DNA from: Brachionus koreanus
Lineage: Eukaryota > Rotifera > Eurotatoria > Ploima > Brachionidae
Assembly: GCA_016987375.1 (NCBI GenBank)
Contig: PJRA01000444.1
Coordinates: 1,199,156-1,257,169, forward strand
Length of the DNA stretch: 58,014 nucleotides
Direction: 5' to 3'
The notes under the pieces were generated by a model that was not told the DNA's origin, did no database searches, and saw only the letters and a program-made list of their open reading frames with translations. Of the stretch, positions 42,037-53,719 are shown one piece after another; position 1 is the first letter of the stretch; the number at the start of each line of letters is the position of its first letter. The translations under genes were made by a program, and so were the position numbers.

Positions 42037-43729
42037 ATGAGCCAAAATTCAAATATTTTTCATAAATGGATAGATCAAAATTTACCATGTTTTAAAGTGG
42101 ACCCATCTAACATAATTGTCTTAAATAGTCCAAGTGAATTCTACCAACAGCTAAAAGTTGGATTTTTTATTTATTTTAATTTTATTGATTTCGAAGTTTA
42201 ATTTTCGTTTTTTTTTTAGTCAAATGTAGTTGAGTCAACAAAAAGAATAACGTTCTCGTCGCTATACTTGGGAACTGGCAGCTTAGAAGCAGAACTTATA
42301 AAAAGCATAGAGAAAAACCTCGAAAAAAATTCTCAAATTGAAGTCAATTTTTTACTTGATCACAATAGGGGTCAGAGAGGAGAAATTAGTTCCAAAAGCA
42401 TTCTTTTGCCGCTAATTGCAAGATTTGAGAGTCGATGCAATCTCTATTTGTATCATACTCCCAATTTGAGAGGTATTGTAAAAAAAATTACACCCGAACG
42501 AACTAACGAAACCATTGGTGTACAACACATGAAATTATACATTACAGACAATGATCTCATAATCAGTGGGTATGTCTAAGATATAAAATTCGAGCTTATT
42601 ATTGTTATGAATTGAATTTTTTTTTCTAGATATTTTTTCTATTTTTATTTATTATTTTACTAAAATATAAATCAAGTTAATTTTTTTCTTAAGAGCAAAT
42701 TTGAGCAATGACTACTTCAAAAATAGACAAGACAGATACATTTGGATTAAAAATTGTCAAGATTTATGCGATTTTTTCGCTTCTTTAATTGCAGTTGTCT
42801 CTTCATTTTCTTTTCAAGTGGACAAATCAGGTCAATTAATTTATCCAAAAGATAAGAACCATCCAATATTTGACAAAAGAGAAGATTTTGGTAAAGAACT
42901 TTCAAGTAAAATAACAAATCTGATAGAGGAGTTTAAGCAAAAAGAAAAACTAAATGACCACGATGACACATTTATGTTTCCATTGATTCAAATGAACGAT
43001 GCATTCATAAAAATTGATGAACAAGTCACAAAAAACATTTTTAAAACAGCTGATCTAAATTCTAAGATATTTCTTGCTTTGGGTTATTTTAATTTGACTG
43101 ATGAATACATGAATGCAATTGTAAAGCAAAGCACAGCGGAATACGATCTTCTCTTGGCATCACCTGAAGCGAATGGGTTTTTTGGTGCGACAGGGCTCTC
43201 GGGCTACATACCGAACATATATTCATGTTTGGAGGAAGAATTTTTTAAATTTTGTTCATTAAATCAACAACAAGAACGAATCAATTTGTTCGAGTACAGC
43301 AAAACTAGCTGGAGTAAAATATATTTAAAATTTAAATTGACTAAAAAAATTTTGTAGCTATTTATGATTGAAGCATTTCATGGCAAAGGATTATGGTACT
43401 ATGGTGACTTTAATAAATCTCAGCTACCTTCAGCCACCATAATTGGCTCTTCAAATTTTGGTCATAGATCGGTCTTTAGAGATCTAGAAGCTAATTTACT
43501 TATCTACACAAAAAATGATAAACTTCAAAAACAAATTAATAAGGTAAATGAAAATTTTAATTTAATAATATATTAGTATAGAAAATATTTTCTATATTTA
43601 ATTTAAAAGGAAAGAATAAATTTATATGAAAACGCAGTTAAAGTTGATTGCAAGCTTTTTCTAAATGAAGCAAGGATTATACCAATTTGGCTAAAATTAT
43701 TATCTAAAACGTTTAGATCATTTTTTTAA
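42037..43729 (+). CDS. PGS1: CDP-diacylglycerol-glycerol-3-phosphate 3-phosphatidyltransferase (PGP synthase)
   Basis: PGS1 makes phosphatidylglycerophosphate from CDP-diacylglycerol and glycerol-3-phosphate, the committed step to cardiolipin at the mitochondrial inner membrane. Five exons with GT/AG borders: 42037-42156, 42220-42569, 42694-43313, 43374-43543, 43610-43729, total 459 residues. It belongs to the phospholipase-D superfamily. HKD motif 1 is HMKLYITDND (end of exon 2), and the second is FHGKGLWYYGDF with GSSNFGHRS nearby, as in animal PGS1. Other family blocks: SSLYLGTGSLEAELI, HTPNLRGIVKKITPERTNET, YFKNRQDRYIW, LALGYFNLTDEYM, LLASPEANGFFGATG. The N-terminus MSQNSNIFHKWIDQ begins close to the catalytic domain, so the mitochondrial presequence is short or absent; human PGS1 is about 556 residues. 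Exon 5 ends ERINLYENAVKVDCK...FRSFF. Confidence 0.92.
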
Positions 43730-44149
43730 AAAATAATATTCTAGGTTGTTTAATTTTCAATTTAAAATAAATATGTTTGATAAAATTTTTATTCAATTTA
43801 TTCAATTTGTATTGGATCATCAAATATGACAAGCAATTATTCAAATAATTCTAACGAGTCTGCATGTCGAGTTAGCAAAAAATTATCAAAAATTTATTAA
43901 CCATAAATAACTGTCTCAAATTAGCCAAATTTTTTTGATTAACTTGTTTAGATAGAAAAAACTAACTAAAAAGTTAAACTTTGATTCAGATTCAAAAACT
44001 GAAGAAGCCGAAGAAATAATTTTTAAATCAAATTTAATTTTAAAAAAATTTAACACTAATTTTAAGTTTAAATCTAGATTTTGATGTTTTTTGGTATATT
44101 CTTTTCTTGTTTAATTTTCTATATTGACATTTTAATTTGAATAGATTGC
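43730..44149. other. PGS1 3' flank
   Basis: A/T-rich; a readable acidic scrap (DSDSKTEEAEEI) at about 43985 is too short to assign. Confidence 0.35.
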
Positions 44150-44305
44150 CTGAAATTCTAATGACTGCCTTCAAAAGTCTACTTATTAGTCATCTTGATT
44201 ATAACAGTCCCGTTTTGATTTCAGCGTCCTGCAAAATTAAAGCGCATATAAAAAGCGTCCAGAACAAAATACTAGAAATCACTGCTATCACTTATTCATA
44301 TTGAA
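44150..44305 (+). pseudogene. LINE reverse-transcriptase thumb fragment
   Basis: RLPEILMTAFKSLLISHLDY followed by NSPVLISASCKIKAHIKSVQ and NKILEITAITYSY before a stop. This is the C-terminal thumb segment (xxFKSLIxSHLDYCSPVL...I..IQ..) of jockey/CR1-type LINE reverse transcriptases. About 50 residues only. Confidence 0.65.
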
Positions 44306-44564
44306 CTATAAACCTAGAGAGTTTTCTAAATACAATTTAGTGAATTAATCTTAAGTCTAAAATTTTAAGTGAAAATTTCATTTTTTATTAAGAAATTTTG
44401 CATTTCACAAAACTTGAATTGAATATTTTGTTTGTGTATTTAAAAAAATTTGAATTTTCTAGATTATATATATTGAATAAACTGCTCGATATACTTTTTA
44501 TTTTTATGTACACATCTTTGCCAATTTTGTATTTTTCCAGCTCATTATTTTCTAATTTAAACGA

Positions 44565-44668
44565 GGTATTGTGAAATTTAGTACAATAGAACAGAACAAA
44601 ATGTTAAAAATTGTTATAACTTTTCTTTCAAAAATCTAAAGAAAGTTCTGTAAATGCTTCACAAAACC
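44565..44668. mobile_element. MITE copy 4, internally deleted
   Basis: The left half is identical to copy 3 up to aagttctgtaaatgc, then jumps to ttcacaaaacc, leaving about 104 bp. It is the paralogue of copy 3 in the duplicated segment. Confidence 0.75.
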
Positions 44669-45069
44669 TTTTTTCAAGAAGTTTTAGATTATATTTGAAG
44701 TCGAGTTTGAGCTGGTCAAATTTGGTCTTTTGGTCCTGTTACTCGATGTTTTTTCACCAAGGGATTTTTCCAGTATTAGGATCCTTTTTTTTAAGTTTGG
44801 CAAAAAATGTAATCCATTTTAGATTATATTCTGAGTGCGCGATTGGCCTACCTTTGTTCCTGAATTTGGAAAATTTTATTCTTTTTTTTTTCTAAACAGT
44901 TGGTAGGCGATCATCATATAAAGATAATTTTCTTTTTTGACATTTTATTTTAATTAATTAGTTTTAAATATTAAAGATAATAATAATAAGCTATAGCAAG
45001 CTTTCTTTGTTTATTTTTAAATTGATTGACTATCTGAGTACTGATTACCATTTCAATGTGGCTTTTCTA

Positions 45070-45250
45070 CTCTTAAATGCAGTGGTAAGTGGAGCTTTGC
45101 CAAGAAAAGTCTCTAAGGTGAGCAAGTTGAGTTTGATTTTGTTCAAGGCACGAACGGCAATGAGGCCATAAATGTGATCGGCCTAAATGGTCAAGAAGTA
45201 CAAGGATGGTCGTATCTAATTACGAAAAGAAATAGAAAATCTAGAAGAGC
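45070..45250 (+). pseudogene. Y-box cold-shock domain fragment (copy B)
   Basis: One frame reads EQVEFDFVQGTNGNEAINV then IGLNGQEVQGWSYL, continuing with a basic KRNRKSRRAK tail. This is the C-terminal half of the Y-box cold-shock domain (GExVEFDVVxGxxGNEAxNVxGPxGxxVQGSxYA). Immediately upstream AKKSL-stop-G stands where the family has K..LRSVG.G, so there is a stop. The RNP1/RNP2 strands are missing. It is a truncated pseudogene captured in the duplicated segment. Confidence 0.7.
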
Positions 45251-45867
45251 TAAGATTTGGAAGCAAAAATCATTCAATTTTCAAATTTCAATTCCAAATT
45301 TTATCAATAATTCTGATAGTGATGCAAGATAGGCAGACTCTTGAGGGCAATTGAAGCTATGGGGAACTTATTAAAGGAAATATCTTAACACTTGAATTAT
45401 TATTTAGAGAAAATTTTTTTTTTTCAAAAAATTAAATTTATGCTTCAAATATTAATTATTAGTTAATTATAATATAATTTAATAAAATAAATTTATCTTT
45501 TCAAAGTCTAAAAATAATTAATAAAATTAAATTTTAAATAATTATTTTTTATGTTTTATTTTTGTATAATAAAATAATTTAATTTATCAGAGCATTATGC
45601 TTTTTCAAAATCTTTGAGATATATTTTATTAAAGTAAAAAATATTTGTCAAAACTTTGAATCCAGGCTATGTTGTTTAAATTAAGTGATTTGAAAAATGA
45701 CAGAGCATTATGTTTTTTATTATAAATAAAAAATTTAGATAAAATTAATTAAAAAAAATTTAAACAAAATAGACAAAATAGATTTGATAATTACACTGCG
45801 CCTTTGCGGTCGCTAATTTTTTCCCTGAATGAATGAATCCTGAATTCTGCTCTATGCCAACCAATAA

Positions 45868-47990
45868 CCAAAAATTATTTTGATGATATTTACTGTGCTT
45901 TTGATTTTTTATCCGCAATGGTAGTTATATGATTAATTATTTATGATAAAAACAGCATTAAATTTAATCCAATTTAAAATTAAAAAATATAAAATATATT
46001 AAAGCTTAATATTTTAGTATAGATCAAATGACATTTTATTGTCATTGAAATATTTTTCTAAAATTAAAAAAAAATAAAAAAAAAAAAATAAATTTTTATT
46101 TTAATTTTGCTAGTTTTGTGACTGAGAATAATTTGATATTTAATGATTTTTTTGTACTTTTATTTTTAAACAAAAGTTTAAATTGTCCTCTAAATGATAA
46201 TTAAAATTTATATTAAAAATATTAAAAATGAATTTATTTTCAAATTTCAAAATTAAAGATAATGGCTGACGAAAATTATCTCTTAAATAGCAAAGTGATT
46301 AATTTAATATTTAATTATTGACTTTTAATTTTTTTTCAGTTTAAAAATGAAAATGAATTAGATAAAATGAATGAAGATCTAGATCAAACAGAAATCGAAG
46401 AATTAATAAATCTGAATGAAAGTAAGATTTATTCAATTTTTAAAATTTTAAATCTAACCAAGAAAGTTGTGTTAATTTAGCTAAAATAGTTAAGAATTGA
46501 ACCCCTAATTTTTAGTAGAAAAAAAAAACTTATCGTGACTCTCGGTAATTTTGAAAAGACCTTCACTTGATTTAAATTTTAAAAAATTCTGAAAAAATTT
46601 AATTAAATTTTAATATTTGAAAAAAAAATGGCGGAAAAAAAGTCAAAAAGCAGAGTAAGTTAATTATCAGGAAAAAAATAATCAAAATTTTCTTTTAGCT
46701 TATTGAGCTAAGTCCACTAAGTTCTAGTAGCGAGCAAAATAGTAGTCTAATTCAAAAATCATCAAAGAGTTAAGTCCCAAAAATTTATATAGAATTTATC
46801 TTTTTTTAAAAATTCTTAAATTTTTATTAAAAGAACTAGATGAGATTGCTGAAAGACTAGACAGAGTAGAAAAAAGACTAGACAGAGTAGAAAAAAGACT
46901 TGACAGAGTCGACCAAAGACTTGACAGAGTCGACCAAAGACTTGACAGAGTCGAGAATGGTTTTGTTGGACTGTTTCAAGCAAGTAAAATTTTTAAAAAA
47001 TTTAAAAAAAAAGTTTTTTAAAATCTTAATTTAAAAGATCCTCAACTGATTCAGCCACAAATGACTCAAAGCCGTAAATTTAAATTTAAAATTCTTTAAT
47101 AAAGCTTTTAAACATTTTATTTTAATAGATCCTCAACTGATTCAGCCACAAATGACTCAAAGCTGTAAATTTAAATTTAAAATTCTTTAATAAAGCTTTT
47201 AAACATTTTATTTTAATAGATCCTCAACTGATTCAGCCACAAATGACTCAAAGCTGTAAATTTAATTTTAAAATTCTTTAATAAAACTTTTTAACACTTT
47301 ATTTAAATAGATTGTCAACTTTTAGACCCAGAATATCCAAAAAATAGTAAATTTTAATGTAATTAATGCTTTTCAATATTAAACCTTTTTATAATTTTAG
47401 ATATTGAAAAATATCTTAAAGATATTTCTACTGCTGCTCAAAGTTTTGAAAAAGGTAACGAAAAAAAATCTAAGTTAAATATTTCATTTAAAAATTTATT
47501 TAAATTTAAATAATTCTAATTTAATTTTATTTTTTACTAACAAAAATTTATAATTTATTATCTAATTAAACTAATAAAATATTCTTTAATATTCAATTAA
47601 TCTTTCTTAAATATTTATAGAAATAAAATCACCTTGGATATTTAGAAATAGCATAGCCGTTTTTATGCTCATAACATCAATCACAATGGTGGTGATTTGT
47701 TTTTTAATATATTTAAAAAAATAGATACCTAAATAAAAACTAGAAAATTAAACTAGCATAATTAAAATAAAAATTTATTTTATTTTTGGTTTTTTTTATT
47801 AATTTTAGAAAAATATTTCAATGACAATAAAATGTCATTTGATCTTTAGTAAAACATTAAGCTTATTAATTTTTACATTAAAAAAATTATTAAATTTACT
47901 GCTGTTTTTATTATAAATAAATAATCAAATAACTACCATTGCGGATAAAAAATCAAAAGCAAAGTAAATATCATCAAAATAATTTTTGGT
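45868..47990. mobile_element. TIR element carrying a micro-exon gene (copy B)
   Basis: Inverted repeats 45868-46116 and 47751-47990, same sequence as in copy A (gatcaaatgacattttattg at 46024; cattgcggataaaaaatcaa at 47937). The only gene between them is 46262-47724. Confidence 0.75.
46262..47724 (+). CDS. Micro-exon coiled-coil, tail-anchored protein gene (copy B)
   Basis: Exons: alternative first exons 46262-46294 + 46340-46421, or 46628-46654 + 46699-46768; then 46834-46983; micro-exons 47038-47073, 47129-47164, 47220-47255 and 47311-47346 (36 nt each); 47401-47454; 47621-47724. All junctions are phase 1 and the frame is open throughout, giving 182 residues from the inner start. The coiled-coil exon holds five LDRV heptads against three in copy A (42 bp longer), so the heptads are a 21-bp minisatellite that expands in frame. 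The N-terminal form MAEKKSKSR and the membrane helix (AVFMLITSITMVVICFLIY) are conserved. Differences between copies rarely break the frame, which suggests selection or very recent duplication. Confidence 0.7.
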
Positions 47991-48984
47991 GAACTGAAGA
48001 CGAACAAGTAGTAGAAAATACTGAAACCGGAACAATTATAAATCTGAACGATTTGGGGTTGACTGACATAAAGGTGATGAGATACCGGGTCTTTTAGTAA
48101 TTTTTAAAGCAACATTAGCTGAGGATCGAGAGAAAGGTGAAAAAAAAAGCTTATAGAAGGAATAATTAAGCGAGCGCTTTAATTTTGAAATTGATCCGAA
48201 AATTTAGTTATTACTCACACTCATACTCAATTTTTAAATTTTTTAATTAAAACTTTTATTAGATTTCAAGGAGCTCATATTCCATATTTTTAAATTTAAA
48301 AAAATAGAAAACTTTCCGAATTTTCAATTGAGAATAAATATTTCAAAATAAAATTGAATTTTTGAACGGTCGCAAATATATAGAGCATAAAAAATGTGTG
48401 TTTAAGATAACTATTGTATGTATTTACTTTAATGTTTTTTCAACAAACTACTTCTCTGCTTCGATCAAATATTCAAAGTCTTAGAAAAAGACTTCAAATT
48501 TATCGATGCATTCGTCATCGAAGTAGTCAATAATTTATAAAAAATAATCCAAAAGATACATACTTCTTTTATTTAAGTTATAAAACTTGTAATGTAAATA
48601 TTTAAATTAAAATTAAAATTATTTATTCTAAGTTTATTTTTATTCAAAACAAATATTTTTTATCAACCTTTGAAAAAAAAATTTTTTTTTAAATTATATT
48701 TGAATAAATTAAAATTTTCAAAAAAAATAAGATTTAAATAGAATAAAAATTTATGATTTAAATGCCTAGGATTTGGTTACAAAATTATTGTTAAATAAAG
48801 TTATTTTGAAATCATTTTCAATCAGACAATATTTTAGATAATTCTATTCTAACTAAAGATATCATTTGTAAAAATTAAAGCTTTATCTATTGTTGTAGAG
48901 TACCGAGCAAAAAGAATGAGCTTAGTGAATATAATTTATTGAAAGAAACAAAAATAAAAGAAAAAGCGAATAAAAAAATAGAAC
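47991..48984. other. Distal part of copy B and junction
   Basis: 47990-48060 keeps the start of the acidic frame (ENTETGTIINLNDL) and then diverges. 48240-48770 repeats 37080-37612. 48771-48984 holds a plausible coding scrap (KKNELSEYNLLKETKIKEKA) of unknown family. Confidence 0.4.
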
Positions 48985-49129
48985 ATGGCATTAAATAAAA
49001 CATTCCTTCCTTCTTCAACGGGAAAATGTTCTCAATTTACAAAAAAAAACAAATATAAAGTTAAGTTAAATATAACACAAAGCAAAAAAATAAGTAATTG
49101 CAAAGAAAAAATTTTTTTTTTATTTTCTT

Positions 49130-49804
49130 CTTCACATGAACAACCTCTTCAGTGGAATAGGGCTTCTTTCTCGACATGTAAGTTGACATTGAAAATATAT
49201 TTGGTGAGATCAGTTTGCCAAAAGAAGAGAAAAATATTCCAAAAAGCAAAATTTTTCAAGAAAAGAATCAAACCGAGGCCACTTTTCAGCCAATAATTGA
49301 TCACTTAACCAAGTTTAAGTATGGCAGAATTCTAGAAATGTACTCAAAGCCAATTTAAGTAGAATAATATCAATGGTCAATTGAAGCCAAATACAATAAA
49401 GAAACAAATGGTCAAATTGAATTTTGTTTAAAATCACGTCGCTTGGATAGCTTGAACATACCATCTTTAAATGTAAAAGCAGAGGTCAGATTGTTGCATC
49501 CAGTTGATCCAGACAAAAATTTAGTCCTTGAAATTGATCAATTTTCCAAAACTGAAAATACATACACTTATAGTCACATGATACATACAGATGAGCTGAT
49601 CGATCCAAAAAAGGCTTCTACAATACCTCAGAAGATTCCATTACCATTGAAGCTTGGATAAAACAAAGTCACAAATCTTCACATGAGGCTGATAAAAAAA
49701 TAGTAAATTCAGTCATTACCAATTCATATTACTATTCTGATACAGACGGGGATGATTCAAGCTTGTATGATTATTCTGATTCATATTTATTAAATTTTAA
49801 ATAA
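49130..49804 (+). pseudogene. MATH-domain protein fragment (copy B)
   Basis: Best copy of this family. Pieces: FKYGRILEMYSKPI, YQWSIEAKYNKETNGQIEFC, LKSRRLDSLNIPSLNVKAEV, RLLHPVDPDKNLVLEIDQFS and KTENTYTYSHMIHTDELIDP. After one base change of frame in the A-run at 49607-49612 it continues GFYNTSEDSITIEAWIKQSH, with an acidic tail ending DSYLLNFK at 49804. These are the strands of a MATH (TRAF-C-like) domain ending in the typical 'G.....DsitiE' strand. A stop within SKPI-stop-VE-stop breaks it earlier. In-frame part 49443-49661 has no ATG of its own. Confidence 0.6.
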
Positions 49805-50107
49805 TAAAAAAAAAATTTAAATTTTAAAATTTAATTCAAATATGACCAAATAAGACAAAAAATATAATATTTGCTAAAAAAAAAACCACTAAATATATAA
49901 TAGAATATTATTTAAACTAAAAATTTTTTAAAATTAAAAAGAAAAAGAGTTTTTATAATTATAACTAAAAATTAATTAAAATTAAAAAGAAAAAGAGTTT
50001 TAATATTTATAGTTATTATAATTATTAAAATATTAAATTATTTAATTAAACACAATAAATACAATCTTTTTACTTGACTTTAATTTTTTTTTTAAAAAAA
50101 AGTTTTT
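49805..50107. other. AT-rich spacer
   Basis: Repeats of aaaattaaaaagaaaaagag (49931, 49980); nothing else. Confidence 0.4.
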
Positions 50108-50128
50108 TAGTAGTAGTAGTAGTATTAA
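50108..50128. repeat. (TAG)n microsatellite, LINE 3' tail
   Basis: Seven tag triplets at the 3' end of the minus-strand LINE, followed by A/T; a short tandem tail is usual for CR1-type LINEs. Confidence 0.6.
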
Positions 50129-50129
50129 T

Positions 50130-52658
50130 GCTGTGGGAAACTTGAGTCTCCAAGTGGTGTCGCACGTAAACGACCCACTATAACAGCCTACGCCCAAATT
50201 TTAAATAAGCTATTTTTGATAGCTTATATTTTTACATAAATTTATTTTAGCTTTTTTTTTTTCATCTCAGTAACTTGTCAATCCTTTTTTTAAAAATGTT
50301 CGTTTTTATGACACTCTTAGTCACCGCATCCAGAGTATTCCAATTTCCTGCTGTCCGGTTTGTAAAAAAGTTGTGTCTCACTCCACAATTTCGGATCAGC
50401 TGTCGCTCAATTGCTTTATGACAACTTCTTGTGTTCACTGCCGGGCTATTCAGACCATCTGAAGCCAGTTTTTGATCCCCGTTAATAAATGCCCAATTTT
50501 ATGTAGCTGGATGAGGTCACCACGACAACGCCGCTCTGAAAGTGTAGACCAGCTGAGTGCTTCTCTTCTTTCCAAGTAGGTCTTGGCCTTTAATTCTGGT
50601 CTCAGTTTTGAAAATCTTCGCTGTACTCGCTCCAGGATATCGATATCACATCGACGGTACGGATTACAGGCTCCTACAGCAAACTCAAGATGCGGGAGAA
50701 CAAATGACTTAAAAAGAATGTCTACTAACCTTAGGGAGAAATGCATGACGGCACACTTTTCTTTGTTGAATTTAGTCTGCCATGTATCAGACCATACTAT
50801 CAATCTGTCCAGATCCAATTGAAGCTCATTAGAATAATCCAGCCCCTTTACTGGCTTCAGCAACTTGCTGTCATCCGCATAGAGTTTGCAAACGGAGCTG
50901 TATACGTCCGGAATATGATTTATGTATATGATAAATAGCAAAGGACCGAGCACAGATCCTTGAGGTAACTAACTGGTTACTGATACCCAGTTTGAGACAG
51001 TTTCACCGATCTTAACTCGCTGCTTGCTTTCGCTAAGGAAAGAGCGTATCCATTTAACCAGTAAATCAGGGATGCCATATGCTACTAGCTTAACAAGTAA
51101 ATGTTCATGCGACACTTTATCGAATGCTTTTTCAAAGTCTAGGTAAACGACATCTGTCGGCAGCCTATGACTCACGCAATTTGTCAAGAAGTCCATTGTT
51201 TCTAGAAGATTGGTGACACATGCTTTGTGAGGCATAAAACCATGCTGTTTATCTGTGATGAGCCTATTTACCTCAAGATGCTTGACAATGTAGTCCTTAA
51301 TAAGCGACTCTTGCATGGGACAGAAGTCAAAGAGACCGGGCGATAGTTGCTTGCCATCGTTCTGCTCCCTATCCTATAAATTGGTTTAACATTTGCCACT
51401 TTCCATTCGGCAGGCACTTCATACGCGATCAAGGATTTCTTATAGATCAGTGAGAGAGGTCCGGCTAGTGATTCAGCACACATCTTCAGAGCGTGTGTAC
51501 AAATTTGGTCAAATCCAGATGACTTATTGATATCCAATTCCTCGAGTTTCGCCAAAACTTTACTTCGAGTAATGACAACATTAATTCTAAAACATTGATC
51601 AGATGATGCTCTTACTTTGAAGTTTTTTTCGGCGTTTATGGCAGCTGCTCTCGGAGACGGCAGTTCGAATACCGAGAAGGGGAAATCATTAAGTATATTG
51701 CATAGTCCTTCTTTATCTGTCACAATTTTGTTATCTGAGTCCATCAAAGCTGCTATGCTTTCTTTAGCCGAGAATTGTGGGTTCATGTAAGAGTAGATAA
51801 GTTTTGGATTCTTTTTCGCCCCGTTCACTAGCATCATCTCGTATTCTATGATTTTTTTCTTTACAACTTGTTTGACACGCTTGCAAAGATATCTGTGCTG
51901 TGCAAAGGTATTCGGCGAGTTTTTTGCATTTTGAGGTGGTGGCCTGTATATGCAGCCAATAAGCAGTGGTTTTTCTTTCTCTAACCTAATAGTTACCCAA
52001 ATCTGCTCACATTGAGAATCTACTAAACTTATCTCGGACGTTCTGTAACTGTCGCAGCCATGCTTGACGCATAAACCGACACCTCCACCTGGTTTGTCAC
52101 CATTGCGGTCTTTTCTGAAAAGCTTATAGCCATCCAACTCAGCTGCTGAGCTTTCGGCGAACCAGGTCTCCGTGATACCAATGAAACTTGGCGATGAGCA
52201 TGCCGCGGTCGACTCTAGTAAGTTCATTTTGGTGTTGAGGCTAGTGGCATTAGTATAAAGAAAGCTGATACCCTCTGCATTATTTGGTTTTGTTGCGTAA
52301 CAAGTTCCATTCGACGGAGTGCTATTGAAAGATTCATACAAAGACAAAGATGATAGAGCTCGTCTCGAAAAAGAGGTTGTAGGCCACGACTCCAATAAGA
52401 CCACGGAACTGAAACTCGAGTCGTCAAAGCTATTAATCTCGGTCTTATTAATTGGCGAATCTAAATTTGGATTTGAGCGAACTTTTTCAGTTGGGCAAAT
52501 TTGATTATTGATAATTATTGAACCATTACTTTCCGAGCTCATTTTCCTTCCTGAGCTCAACTTTGATGCGTCTAAATTTGTTGTGGCATCAAAATTAAAT
52601 GAAGCTAATTCATCTAGATCAAATGAGGCTATGATTTTTTTCATAGGGTATATTTGTT
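50130..52658 (-). mobile_element. CR1/jockey-like LINE, ORF2 (endonuclease-reverse transcriptase), mutated
   Basis: Frame 52644-51268 (458 codons): endonuclease pieces ISFLYTNATSLNTKMNLLES, GITETWFAESSAAELDGYKL, FRKDRNGDKPGGGVGLCVK and LIGCIYRPP. There is then a deletion of the endonuclease C-terminal half before AQHRYLCKRVKQVVKKK. RT blocks LDINKSSGFDQICTHALK and NVKPIYRIG, NYRPVSLTSVPC follow. Frame 51316-50969 has KQHGFMPHKACVTNLLE and VVYLDFEKAFDKVSHEHLL (intact catalytic Asp). Frame 50953-50450 has LGPLLFIIYINHIPD and LYADDSKLL. Two frame breaks separate the three. It is less AT-rich than its surroundings, so it arrived relatively recently. Confidence 0.9.
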
Positions 52659-52659
52659 G

Positions 52660-53208
52660 CTATTGGCGATTGAACGAAGACAGTACCAACTTCAATTCGC
52701 CGTTTCTTTTTCTCCAGAATCTTTTCTTTCCATCGTTGCATGTTTTGAATTTAAACATACGATCATTCATAACTTCAGATTCACGTTCTCCTCGTAGCTT
52801 ACGATTTGCTACTCTCTCACTGGACGTTAAATCCTCATTTACGTATACATTCTTGTACTCAGGATTCTGACCCAAGGTTCTTGATTTTCGCAACATTTCA
52901 ATTTTTGCCTCATTTGATTCCATCTCAACTACAAGCAAGAGTTGAGAAGACCTTACTGCAGTCGATTCAACATTTGTTTGACTGGATCCTTTTTTTATTC
53001 TCCTTGCTGTTTTAACTCTGTTATCAGCTATTCCCATATCGGAGGCCAGCTTCTTTGCATAATCAGTTTGTAAGTCAGGATCAATGAGAGTTGTCGACGG
53101 AACTGCTATAACAACATTGTTCGCTCGCTCCTCTTTTTTCCTCATTTCAGTAGCAACAGTAGCTATAATTGCTACTGCATTTTCATCTTTGTGTACGTTT
53201 CCTTTCAT
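52660..53208 (-). CDS. LINE ORF1-like protein, 182 aa
   Basis: Directly upstream of ORF2 on the same strand. It reads DYAKKLASDMGIADNRVKTA, RRIKKGSSQTN, LLLVVEMESNEAKIEMLRKS and NVYVNEDLTSSERVANRKLR. The last block (NPEYKNVYVNxDLTxxER) is typical of the RNA-binding ORF1 proteins of CR1-type LINEs. ORF1 chaperones the element RNA. The frame is intact for 182 codons, but the N-terminal part (coiled coil or PHD-like finger) is probably truncated. Confidence 0.7.
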   Translation of the reverse strand: MKGNVHKDENAVAIIATVATEMRKKEERANNVVIAVPSTTLIDPDLQTDYAKKLASDMGIADNRVKTARRIKKGSSQTNVESTAVRSSQLLLVVEMESNEAKIEMLRKSRTLGQNPEYKNVYVNEDLTSSERVANRKLRGERESEVMNDRMFKFKTCNDGKKRFWRKRNGELKLVLSSFNRQ

Positions 53209-53719
53209 TGGACGAACTAAGCATATTTGTGGGAGCTGATATCTTCCAGTTCTTCCAGTTGGCTTTGTTACCCCAAATTATACACAAAGAGTTTCCAATA
53301 GGAGACTCCAGTCATCAGAGTTTGACACAGGATCTGTCAGTTCCATATATTTTCAAATTATTTATTTTAATTTAAAATCAAATTTTCAAAAAAATATCTT
53401 TTGACTTGACTAGTTTTATTAAGCTTATTTAGAAATCTTTAAAAAATTTAGATATTTCTTTGCAAACACATGTCATGTGACTAAACAAGATGACTTATTA
53501 GATTTTTAAGAATTAAATGAAATAGATTTGAGCTTAAGAATACTTTAACTTAATCCAGCACTCATGCATGCTTTCTCTGAATGATTAATTCATTCAAACA
53601 TTTTAAGCGTTACTTTCTTGAGCCAAAGATTGTCACTATAAATAAAAGAAACTATTCATATATTTGGAAAATATACTTCAATAAACAGTTTTAACAACAA
53701 GAACACTGGTTACAACAAC
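53209..53719. other. Spacer between LINE and hAT element
   Basis: 53209-53360 is the 5' continuation of the LINE (minus frame scraps); 53400-53719 is A/T-rich with a possible promoter region for the hAT gene (tataaataaaag at 53637). Confidence 0.4.

Larger units (their letters stand above)
44440..48770. repeat. Segmental duplication, copy B
   Basis: Collinear with 32670-37620 at high identity. It lacks part of MITE copy 3, the acidic frame region and the distal 5S gene: identity stops 8 nt into the 5S sequence (atgcctagga, 48761-48770, compare atgcttagga at 37611). Confidence 0.85.

Noticed and set aside
52319..53375. Plus-strand frames (61-120 codons) over the LINE at 50-53 kb
   Set aside because: They are antisense to clearly recognisable LINE ORF1/ORF2 frames and have no protein similarity.
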